DNA of 64,000 bases from Nemertoderma westbladi (taxonomy: Eukaryota > Xenacoelomorpha > Nemertodermatida > Nemertodermatidae). Shown here piece by piece: positions 23,890 to 33,724 of this stretch. The stretch is from positions 1 through 64,000 of the forward strand of contig JAUCBJ010005600.1 in assembly GCA_032718475.1 (NCBI GenBank). Reading direction: 5' to 3'. The number at the start of each line of letters is the position of its first letter. Position 1 is the stretch's first letter. Below the pieces are notes generated by a model. It was given only the letters and a program-made list of their open reading frames with translations, was not told where the DNA came from and made no database searches. Position numbers and translations under genes: made by a program.

Positions 23890-25289
23890 TTTCAGATTAA
23901 GCAAGAATTACAGAAAATCCTGATAGAAGAGAGACTAGAATCCACAAATGGTTAAGTTTAATAATAATTAATTATATATCTGGAAATACAAGGTATTCTA
24001 CTGACTTTTCTGAGCTTTGAAATACATTTTATAAACAAAAAGGGCAAATCAAAGTGAATAACTACCTAAATACTGAAATACCTAAACCTGTAAACGCTAT
24101 ACTTAATTATCAAAATAATTAATAACTCACACCATCAACACAGTGTAATGTGGTACGCGGAGATCTTTTTGTACCGGTAAGTAATACTGTTACGGCACCC
24201 AGTTCTGAAGCTATCAGTGAGCATGCACCATGCACGCCTAGCCTAATCCTGTAATCCATAATACCTCAATCAGTCAGTTAAGTCATGATTCTTGTTATTG
24301 TGGAATTTGAATTTCCCGCTTTTGTAATGTTTTTATGGTATTGTGGGGTGAGCCACGAAGTGAGCGAAGCCTTAGCATCGTCGTCAAATTTTTGGTCGCT
24401 AATAACCTGACGAAAAAAAAAAAAAAAAAAGAATACCTTGACGAAATTAAACCAAATTCAGTACGTATGTAGTCCATGAAAAGTTTAGAAATAATCATAA
24501 GTTTGGAAAAAAATCGGTCTGTCGGTACCGGTAGTTTCATACTTTTGATAAAAACCGAAATAAATCGGTCAATCGTCATTGATGAAATGATACCAAACTT
24601 GGACAAACGTAGACAAACTTGTTTGTCTAAGGGTTAGAAAGATTCTGAAGTTCCATGGCGGCGTATTGTAAATACAAATAAGTAGGCCTACTCGGATTAC
24701 AGCGTGTTGACTTAGTCTCGTGCTGCGCGAAGGCCACACGTGTATTGGATTATATTGCATTGGTTCCGAAAATAAATGTACCGGTAGTCAATAATTACTT
24801 AGGATGAAACGAGGATGAAAAGTCCACATTAAAGGAAAAATGTTATAATTTATAAAAGGAATCTTCGTCTTAACCTATGGAAGGAAATAGGAAAATTGAT
24901 GCATTGATAAAAAATAATAAAAGCTATTTATTATTTTGCAACTGAATTTTCATATTCAGCTACTAAATTTTACTAAATCAAAGATTTTTAGTTTATTGAT
25001 TTCGATTTGTTACCCCCCCCCCCCCCCCCCCACCCCAATCCCATCAGGCTTTTAAGCGGATTTGGAGGCACAATTGATTAATATAATTTGGTGCGATACT
25101 ATTCAATGATGTGCTCCTCCCCACCCCACCTCGAAGTAAATAAAACCCAAAACGATTATTTACAAATTAATTATTGCAAAAATCGCAATTAATTAAAAGT
25201 GTCACCCGCAATACGTTCGATTAATATCAATAACCACCAATATTCCCGATGGTGGAACATTTACGAAATTGTAAAATATAATCTGCAAC
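23890..25289. other. Gene-poor AT-rich spacer
   Basis: Contains an A run (24414-24430), a poly-C run (about 25013-25031) and TACCGGTA words. Minus-strand frames at 24295-24760 are short and unlike any family I know. The upstream side of the DONSON-like gene presumably lies here, but no clear promoter is visible. Confidence 0.5.
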
Positions 25290-26348
25290 AATTCGCTATA
25301 TTATGGTCTGCCGAATAATCTCATTAAGAAGCTACAATATGTACAAAAAGCCGCGCGTCTTCTACTGGGTGTCCGAAAGCGGGAACATATTACACCTGTC
25401 CTTAAAAGCCTACATTGGCTTCCTGTTCGTCGCCGTATTGATTTCAAAATAGCGTTGTTGACTTACAAATGTTTGAACGGCCTGGCACCTCAATATCTCA
25501 GGGACCTATTGACACCATATGTTCCGCATCGCGAGTTACGCTCCAGTGATAAGATGTTGCTCGTCGTACCAAGATTTCGTCTCTCAAATTATGGAAAACG
25601 CGATTTTTCCGTTGCTGCACCACAGGTTTGGAACTCTCTACCGATGAATGTCCGTAGCGCACCTGGAGTTGACTCATTCAAATCTCGCCTGAAAAATTTC
25701 CTTTTCAAGGAAGAATATGAATCACTATAAATGCACTTTTTTACGTTTTTTGACGTGTGTCAATTTTTGTTGTGACTACAAAGCTTTTCAAGGAAGAATA
25801 TGAATAACTATAAATGCACTTTTTTACGTTTTTTGACGTGTGTCAATTTTTGTTGTGCCAATTATGATGTTTTTAAAATATGCCGTTCTTTAGACACTTT
25901 TAAATCACATTATTTTATTTCTCGCTATACGTTTTCGCATTTCCTTTTAACCTGTGTCAATTTATGTAATTTTACACACATTTTAATATGCCGGTTAGCA
26001 GATTTTAATATATTTTAAACTGATTTACCAAAATTTTAACTGATTGTAGGGGAGAGTAGGAATTTTTCTATTATGTAATAACTGATCGCAAATATCGCCG
26101 AGTCTATACTATATTACCGACCAACAATTTATCATATCTTCGTAATAAGTTACTTATTGGTGCCACCATTTAGTTTGAAGGTTTGTTTTTAGTATCATTT
26201 ATGTATACCTTCTCTATGTATACTCTTCTTCATTTATGTATTCGTGTATACCTTAATGACTTTCATATCGTTATTGCTGGCGCCTTGCAAGTATATTTTT
26301 ATTCTTAAAGGCGCGATATAAATATATATTATTATTATTATTATTATA
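25290..26348 (+). mobile_element. CR1/Jockey-like LINE, 3' end
   Basis: The plus strand encodes the C-terminal tail typical of these LINEs: KLQYVQKAARLLLG, LKSLHWLPVRRRIDFKI, then TYKCLNGLAPQYLRDLL and VWNSLPMNVRSA.GVDSFKSRLKNFLF, ending at 25730. The 3' UTR contains a short tandem duplication (25722-25770 versus 25785-25855, TTTTTTGACGTGTGTCAATT). It ends in GGCGCGATATAAATA plus (ATT)n at about 26326-26347, a usual CR1-group terminus. It is 5'-truncated, so the reverse transcriptase core is missing. Confidence 0.85.
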
Positions 26349-26650
26349 ATCTAATGTCGAAATGTTAAAATGATAATATTATAATATAATATTAATTAAT
26401 AAGATCATATTCCAGGAACAGTGTCGCATACAATAATGAACTTACAAATGACGCGTCCACTTGAAATTTAATGAGTTTTGGATAGACAACCAACATATGA
26501 CACAATAAAATATTTAGTCTATATAAATCAAACCCGCACGGTACAAACTAAAGAAAAATCATACAAAACAGGTTTCATTGAAAATTTAACGGATGCTAAT
26601 AGGTAGACCTACTATTACTGTATTATAATATTATATTTATCATCGAATTT
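26349..26650. other. AT-rich spacer
   Basis: No gene or repeat recognised. Confidence 0.4.
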
Positions 26651-26657
26651 CCAACAC

Positions 26658-27310
26658 CTAAACCTTTTTCTTCTTATTGAATTTGTCACTAAACGTCTTC
26701 CTTCTGCCATCATTGTTTTTAGTTTGTCGCTGTTTATATCCCGAGAGTTGCTTGTGACCAGAACCTTGTTTATATCGCTCGCCTTGTTTATTTCCCCCGC
26801 CTGGTTTATGTCTCTCGTCTTGTTTATTTCCCCCGCGAGGTTTATTTCCCCCGCCTGGTTTATTTCCCCCGCCTGGTTTATTTCCCCCGCGAGGTTTATT
26901 TCCCCCGCCTGGTTTATTTCCCACGCCTGGTTTATTTCCACCGCCTTTATTATTTATCTCTCCTTGTTTATTTCCCCCGGCGTATTTGTTCCACCCACCC
27001 GGTTTACGTCCCTCGCCTTGTTTATATCTCCCATCTGGTTTATTTCCCTCACCGTGTTTATTTTTACTGAGTTTATCTCTGCCTTCCACATTATTTCCCG
27101 TTCCAAATTTAGTCCCCTTGCTTACTTTATGTCCCGCCCCTAGTTTAATTCCTCCACCCACTTTATATACCGCTCGCGGGGTTTGTTTCCCATGATCTAC
27201 TTTACGTCCCGCTCCTTGTTTATCTCCGCCTTTATTTCCCGTGAGTTGCTTCGCCAACAACCGTTTTCTATTATCCAACTGTTTCGTTCTTAAAAACAAC
27301 GAGTGTGTCG
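26658..27310 (-). CDS. Lys/Gly-rich repetitive C-terminal exon-like frame, unknown gene
   Basis: The minus-strand frame reads TKQLDNRKRLLAKQLTGN, then a long low-complexity region of GGGNKPGGGNKP-type repeats, and ends KFNKKKKV at a stop. It is encoded by an 18-bp minisatellite (GGTTTATTTCCCCCGCCT on the plus strand, about 26770-26990). The frame stays open beyond 27310 to a Met at 27362, but that part is antisense of the duplicated F-box upstream region, so the Met is probably accidental. A pyrimidine tract and AAG before about 27297 could be a 3' splice site. This suggests the last exon of a nucleic-acid-binding-type basic protein cut off by the duplication. I do not recognise the family. 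Confidence 0.4.
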
Positions 27311-27324
27311 ACAGGGGGAAAAAA

Positions 27325-27614
27325 CAGGGGGTGTCGACAGGGCGAAGTAGGCCAAGTGCCAATAACAGTTATATATTAGAACTGTGTTTCCAATGTAATT
27401 GCATTCTAGAAACTAATTTGTCCGTTCATCATTACTTGCTCACAAATAATATACTAGTATCATGTAATTAGAAGCTAATTAATAAATAATTATTTAAAAG
27501 TAACAATTAAAACCGAATCTCACTTAATTAACAACAATTACCTCTTTCTACAGTAGCATAACTTATCATCCCAGTCGTTTATTTAAACATATTTAAGTAC
27601 CGGTAGTTATTCTC
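27325..27614 (+). promoter_or_regulatory. Conserved upstream region of F-box copy 4
   Basis: The only upstream sequence shared by copies 2, 3 and 4 (about 8995-9282 and 18286-18572). It begins at GGGTGTCGACAGGGCG and runs to the ATG, with TATTTAAA-type words about 40-50 bp before the start. Its preservation next to a breakpoint suggests it holds the minimal promoter and 5' UTR. Confidence 0.45.
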
Positions 27615-29105
27615 ATGATGGGAGATCAACCTGGCCCTTCCAGAAAACAGTCTTCACTGAAGCGACATCTCCCTTGTGCATCAGATAGTGAGAGCGACAA
27701 CGACTTAGGACATAAACGTTATATCCCCGGTGGTGATAGCGAAGATGAAGTCATTGAGATCTCCAAAGAACTGCCAGATAACGAAGGGTCAACATCAACC
27801 CAATGCCCTGATTGGGCAGCGCTCCCACACGAACTTATTTTTAAATTGTTCAGCTATTTACCAGAATGCGATCGGTTGTCAGCCGGCGGAACTTGTCACA
27901 AATGGAATGAGGCCCAGAAAGATGCGGGGCTTTGGAGAACGAGAGATATTACCATCAGTGGAGAACGGCATCACGATAAGAAAGAGATTGAAGCATTTAG
28001 ACAATATGGAGTTCATATGGAAAAAGTTGAAATCCGTTGCAATGGGAGGCTAAGCAATAGACAACAGATGTTATGGCACGTCAGCCAATCAGTGGGTCAT
28101 CTTAAGGTATCCCAGCTAAAACGATTCAGTCTATTCGGTCTATTAGGGGGCTTTCAAGGGATGGCTTCCCTCGGTATCTATGACACAACAATATCGCTGT
28201 TCTATCAGCATTTAAATGAATTCTTCCGGTCACAGAGAGTGTTAGAAGACGTGACACTAATAAATTTGGAAGTAAAGCCTTTAATTGACGGTGTTCGATT
28301 AATAGAAAGTTTGGTGAGACACAACCGCGGATCTTTAAGGAAGATCAAAATCGATGAATTAATTCATCCATCTGCCGCATCTACTGCGAGGCCCATGTCA
28401 TCTGCTATGGGACCGCTCACTTCATTGAAGGCGTTGACGAACCTGGATATCCATTATAACTACTTGAATCCAGATATATTAGAAAGAATTCTGACTAACA
28501 GTCCCCATCTAATATTATTGGTACTCCGCCTCTGCCTGACTGGATCTGATAATGTTCTACCTGTTGCTGATAATAACAACAGCCCGTGGAGAAAAGCCAA
28601 CCCCGAGCTCTCGGTTCATATGCTGTTCGACTTCGAGACAGTTGACGTTCATTCGCTGATTCGCTTGATAAAAGGACGACCTCCTCTGACGAAGTTCGAA
28701 TTATTTGCAGCTTGGATGGAAACAGTCGACGGCTTATCTATACTATTCCGCTATCTAGGTGATCACATGGACCAATGTCTGAAAGAGTTGGTAATGGAGT
28801 GCGGACAGGATGAAGAAATACGTGTTGACTTCGTTTCGATGGTAAGAGATTGTAAGAAGCTAGAGAGCATCACAATTACGGACATGTCTCTCAAAACGGA
28901 AGTTGTAACTGATATCTGTGAGCTGAAGTTCCAGCAAGAAATTATTCCAGAATTAAAGAAGTGTCACATCGCCTTTGAGGGTGCGGATAATGGGGTTGAA
29001 TTGAGTATCCTGAACCGTCAATGGAATGATAAGATAAAAGCTGGCGGAGTTGATTTCCGTTTCAATAAGTTCGGAGATCCTATGGAGATGGTCACTGTCG
29101 GTTAA
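27615..29105 (+). CDS. F-box/LRR-like protein, copy 4, intact (FBXO39-like)
   Basis: Intronless, 496 codons, with the same layout as copy 2: charged N-terminus to about 60, F-box about 66-111, then the LRR-like region. It lacks DPF before FEGADNG, as copy 1 does. It differs from copy 2 at scattered sites, e.g. CASDSESDNDLGHK in the N-terminus, SQRVLEDVTLINLEVK in the middle and VDVHS for VELHS. The preserved frame and conservative changes suggest it is still functional. It is the probable parent or sister of copy 1, with which it shares its 3' flank. Confidence 0.88.
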   Translation: MMGDQPGPSRKQSSLKRHLPCASDSESDNDLGHKRYIPGGDSEDEVIEISKELPDNEGSTSTQCPDWAALPHELIFKLFSYLPECDRLSAGGTCHKWNEAQKDAGLWRTRDITISGERHHDKKEIEAFRQYGVHMEKVEIRCNGRLSNRQQMLWHVSQSVGHLKVSQLKRFSLFGLLGGFQGMASLGIYDTTISLFYQHLNEFFRSQRVLEDVTLINLEVKPLIDGVRLIESLVRHNRGSLRKIKIDELIHPSAASTARPMSSAMGPLTSLKALTNLDIHYNYLNPDILERILTNSPHLILLVLRLCLTGSDNVLPVADNNNSPWRKANPELSVHMLFDFETVDVHSLIRLIKGRPPLTKFELFAAWMETVDGLSILFRYLGDHMDQCLKELVMECGQDEEIRVDFVSMVRDCKKLESITITDMSLKTEVVTDICELKFQQEIIPELKKCHIAFEGADNGVELSILNRQWNDKIKAGGVDFRFNKFGDPMEMVTVG

Positions 29106-30022
29106 TTAGAAGATACTGGAGCTGAATGTCTTGGATGGTTAAATACAAGACGCTCACTAAATCACGCTCGCCGATTAACTAATAATTATTAATCGTGTTT
29201 ATGTATAGTATATTCTTACTATATTTAATATGTTTATTAATAATATAACAAGTAACATAATATTTTATAGTAATTACTGTAATATTTCATTTTTGATACA
29301 GCACCCCCCCCCCCCCCCCTCCCCCCCCCCATATGCATCACAGTTATTTTCTTCAGATTGCAGTCATTTTAATAGTCGAATCAATCTAGCAAAAAGCTAT
29401 AAGTATTTCGCAATCGGTACTTGTGTGTTTTGTGCATACCCCCCTTCAAATAGTTTATACTAGCTAGTATTTGTCACTTTAAAAAAAAATTGTTCTAGAA
29501 CATATTGTCTATTTATTTTCTTTATTAATTTTGTTCTAGAACAAATAATTATTTTTCTAGAACAAAATTAATTAGTTAGGTATTTTTGAAGTTATTGAAG
29601 CTAGTTTTTATTTAATTTTTTTAAAATGTTCTAGAATATTTCGTCTATTTATTTTTGTAAAAAGTAGTATTCTAGAACAAATATTTTTTGTTCTAGAACA
29701 TTAAAAAAAATGTTATTTTATGGTGTTATTCATTTGATTAGTAAGTGTTAAAAACAATTACTAACAACTACAAATTTTCATTGTAGCTGGTGATTTTTAT
29801 TAAATATGTAATACAAAGATAACATAGAATAAAAAATGAAAAAAATTTACAAATTAGCTAGTTTTTTTTGTTTTTTTTTGTTCTAGAACAAATAATATTT
29901 GTTTAATATTTCATTCAACTTAATAATTCATTATCATTATCGGTTATTAATTCATTTAACAAATAATATTTGTTCTAGAAGAAAATTTTTATATTAAATG
30001 AATAGATATTATGCTCTACCGG
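29106..30022. other. AT-rich 3' flank of F-box copy 4
   Basis: Sister of 1607-3520 but without the mariner-like insertion (empty TA site at about 29932). It has a C run interrupted by one T (29304-29330) and a TTCTAGAA cluster at 29490-29980. It ends where the BEL/Pao LTR begins. Confidence 0.75.
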
Positions 30023-31162
30023 TGTTCGCGCTTTTAGACCTTTAGCAGTTTAACCCGCTAATTTTAGGTGTCTTCTAGTTTGTAAATCGACTTTAGCCTA
30101 TAAAACTGTTTAGTACACATAAAGTAACATTAGCCGAAACCAGTCTATGCGCGACCATTCACCCACTGTTAAGGGAGACTGGATTCGGATGCTTTGATCT
30201 TATTGCGGTGTAGACTTACTGTATTATTCGATTACTCGTTGCTATAATATCTCTGACAAATATTATTTACTTTCGGGAAATATTAACAGTTCCTTTAGGA
30301 CGTGGCGCCCTAAGTATGTAAACAGAGTTATGACTTACACTAAACACAACGGGATGGCTAATGATTTTCGTATAAAGCGCATTCTTTAGGAAATGCTTTG
30401 TTATCTGTCACACTCCTGCACACTACCGCACACTGCTGCACACTGATCTGCTGACCTTCACTAAATTTGATCATATATAAAGAGAATAGCAACTGACCCA
30501 TGTAGAGATTATGAAATAGCATTCAATTCACTCCAAAACCACTATAATGTAAGTCGCAGTTGCTACAGGTAACTGGTCCCTCTTACCTTCAGTATATCAA
30601 GAAGATTGGGGTTTTATGATTATTTATCGATAATCTCCAAATATAACAACATATCCATCAACATATATAATAATTAATAACCGACAGTAAACGGTACAGG
30701 CAGGTTGTTAAGTATGTTAACAGTGTTAGGTATGAGTATGGTTTGGTTTGATAACAGTTATACGTTCCTATAATCAAGCCGTCTAATGTTTGGCTAAAGT
30801 CTGAAATTCAGAATAATTCCAAAGGCGATGTTCTGGGCTCAGGTAAAGGTAAACAAAGACCGTAATGCATTGCGCGATTTCCCGTAGGCTTCTGTACAAG
30901 ATAAAATGAAAATCGCTCTGATTGGTCGAGTGAGCTGAACAAAGAGAGTTAAGAAAGCTCCACATCGACATCAAATCAGCTGATAGATTTCGTCATATGA
31001 ACTACACTGTATTAAGAGTATTTTGGCGCATTGCGGCATAAAATGGCTTGTTATGTCCGCTAAAGTACACATACAGAAAAAATGGCTTTTTATGTCCGCT
31101 AAAACACCTACACAGTACTTTGCGGAAAAAAATGACTGGTTATATCCGCAAAAGCCTTTACA
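30023..31162 (-). repeat. LTR of the diverged BEL/Pao copy
   Basis: 1140 bp, with ends TGTAAAGGC...GCGCGAACA on the minus strand. It is bounded inside by the purine tract GGGAGCGA (reverse complement of TCGCTCCC at 31163-31170). Confidence 0.85.
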
Positions 31163-31239
31163 TCGCTCCCAGAAAATGGGATTTAATTCTATAAAATATA
31201 AAAATCACAGTTTCTAAAATATAAAAATACTCTAAACAG

Positions 31240-32764
31240 TTAGTCTTTCTTGCGCGGACGGCGTTTACGCAGTTTTTTGAGGCTAGCAAGAGTCCTTTTC
31301 TCTTTGGGGCGAGCCCCTTTACTAGGAGGACTATAACTCCTGGGTGAAGGGTGCAATACAATTGCATCAGAAGGTTTAGGGTTACGGTCGGTGTCTCGTC
31401 CATTTCGATATGCTTCTCCTCGAGCTGATTTTCCTGCGCTTGTCGTTGGATGCGTTCGTCCAAAGACTCTCGCAGAGAATAGGGTCGTCCAAGTTCGATA
31501 TCTTCTTCGAGGTTCTGGATTTCTCTATCGAACTGGGGTAAAGCCAAGTCCTTCACCGCTTGGACTTGTTGCTGTAACTTGCGTTTCTCCAAACAATCGT
31601 ACGTTCCCTTTCCGATCTTCTGTCGAATAGCGTCCAACGCGTTTCGTACAATGCTCTCCTCGACTTCAGTGATGGGTTGTATTGGATTTAACCCAGGACG
31701 GTTGCATGGGTTGAACGGCGATATTATATGTCCGCGTCCTAATCTGGCTAGGTAGGATGGGCGGATATCCAGCGAGCCCACTACCGGAGCGCCACCGATT
31801 AATTGTTCGGGTAACACAAGATCTTTGAATAGTGAGTACAGTTCAGGGGGATCCGTTATACTATTAGGATCAAGCGTTTGAGGTCTCACTAAGGAATGAG
31901 GAGGTCTGACCGAGTATTCCGGAACTCTGATCATCGGTTTATTTAAGGATCGTTTGAGTCGAGCGAGCGTAGGTGATACGTCGAACAAGTTTCGCTCGAA
32001 ACTCCCATAAGTATAACGAGTAAAACTGTGTTTAGCGCAACGTCTCCGCGGATATTTATGTCTTTCTGTTTGCTGGTTGGGTCTAGGGCATTCGTCACAG
32101 TAATACCAAAGACGCACGGCCTGTAAGGGAAACGCGGGTGATCGTTCTCCAGTTTTACAATATTCCTCCATCTGTTCGAAGCTATCCGGGACAACAGGTA
32201 GCGGTCGATCGGCGGTAAGATACATCATAGGGAAATAGAGCCGTTTGAGTTCTATCATAGGGTCATGATGTATACCTTGAGGATATCAAGTTTCTAGATT
32301 TTGTTGACTGGCAATATTGAGATAGGTTTCTCTCAAGAATTCCAGATATTCGTTGAAATCGCTGCGTTTATCCGGCTCTTCAACGTCTTCTCTTTCGAGT
32401 CGGTTTCGAATAGAATTCTCGTGTTCGATTTTCGGTTTATCATTCCGACTCCGCTGGGTATGATATTTAAATAGAACCATTTCTCTTTCGGTGTCTACAT
32501 CGTCCGTGTCGTGTAAATCAATAGGATGACCAGTAGTTAAGAAGTCCATATACGTACCATTACGATGCGTATAACGAGCGGTGCATTTTCTATAGTCCAA
32601 TTCACGAGTGAGCTCTCCTGGGACATTGGCGGTTCGATATAACGACCATCGTCCTCCGTGGTAGTTGGACTAGCGTCGCCGCGTATTAAGCTATCAACAA
32701 ATGCTTGCAACGGTAAGGTATATCGCTCTCTGATACCAAGATCATCTTCTATCAACTCAGTCAT
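31240..32764 (-). pseudogene. BEL/Pao accessory ORF (ORF3), diverged copy
   Basis: Starts MTELIEDDLGIRERYTLPLQ at 32764 and would end RKRRPRKKD at 31240, about 500 residues. It has a frameshift near 32610, an in-frame TGA at about 32286, and a further frameshift near 31400. The middle contains a Cys cluster (YYCDECPRPN...RRRCAKHSF) and a coiled-coil-like Gln/Glu-rich stretch. The C-terminus is strongly basic. No transmembrane segment or signal peptide is seen, so a typical envelope protein is unlikely. I recognise no family. The second copy is at 46855-48304. Confidence 0.7.
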
Positions 32765-33724
32765 AGCTGCTATATGAGTTTATCAATATTATAATTAACT
32801 TTAATTAGGCTAGCGGGCGTCGCTGCCTACCCCTCACTGCCCCCGGACAGTGCAAGATCCTCAGCGCTAATGTACTGTCGCCGCTGTGCCTTTCGCCGAC
32901 GTAGTAGCTACACAACGACAACAATACTCAGCGCGAGTCACTCCACTGTCCGTCCCAAGGGCCAAGATTTACTTCAGGTTCTTGCTACAGAGGTAGGGCT
33001 ACTTTCACAACTGCGACTCGCTGCTGTAAACACACCTTAGTAGTAACATTCACCTGTAAACGCACAAATTCCACGCAACTGTCACAAATTGTACACATTC
33101 TGTCACACATTCGGGTCATTTGTCCATTAGTCAAGTGCCTTCCAGAATGTCACGTTATTATTATGTATCCCTGGATACTAGCAGTGTGCTATCTATTCCG
33201 TATGTTATTCAATGGGCAAGCTTTTATTGTTCTTTTAACTCGCTTATAATTCTAGCGTGGTTGTTGCTATGGTGACATTATGGAAAGCTAGCAGTAGAAT
33301 TAGGGTAATTCTCATGCATACAGATCTGGGATGCTATTTAATAGTAATTCTTTAATTGTCAATATTCCCTTTATACATGATTTTATGAATTTTATCGGCT
33401 ATTGACTATATATTGGAGATTCTCGCACTAATATACTTAATAGGGTGAATCTCCGCTCCCATGATCTATTAATTAATGGAATTTTGGGAATGTTATAAAT
33501 TGTATAAAATAACAATTTATCGAATTCATGAGAGGACATGAATTTAAATTTATTCCCGTAAATTTTATTATTTAATATTAAAATAAACACGATTTTATTC
33601 CAGAGCATGTCTGGGGACTAGGATCCTTAATTCTAGGAAATTTGTCCTTTAAGAGTATCGGTAAGTGCTATGATATCTTAATCGACTAGAATTTTAAAGG
33701 ATCTGAATTTTAACAGATTTGGAT

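Larger units (their letters stand above)
30023..33724 (-). mobile_element. BEL/Pao element, diverged 3' half
   Basis: On the minus strand it reads: end of the internal region (33724-32765), accessory ORF (32764-31240), purine-rich tract, then one LTR (31162-30023). All parts align in order with 45.9-49.6 kb of the young element but with clear divergence. The 5' half is missing, and the internal region stops where the 62-bp satellite starts. The left edge cuts the copy 4 flank at CTCTACCGG. Confidence 0.88.

Noticed and set aside
22479-23904. Two separate genes for the two minus-strand frames
   Set aside because: Conserved DONSON blocks run in order from one frame into the other, so they are one gene with a frameshift.
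31158-32764. A retroviral-type envelope for the accessory ORF
   Set aside because: No signal peptide, no fusion or membrane-anchor segment, and the C-terminus is strongly basic.
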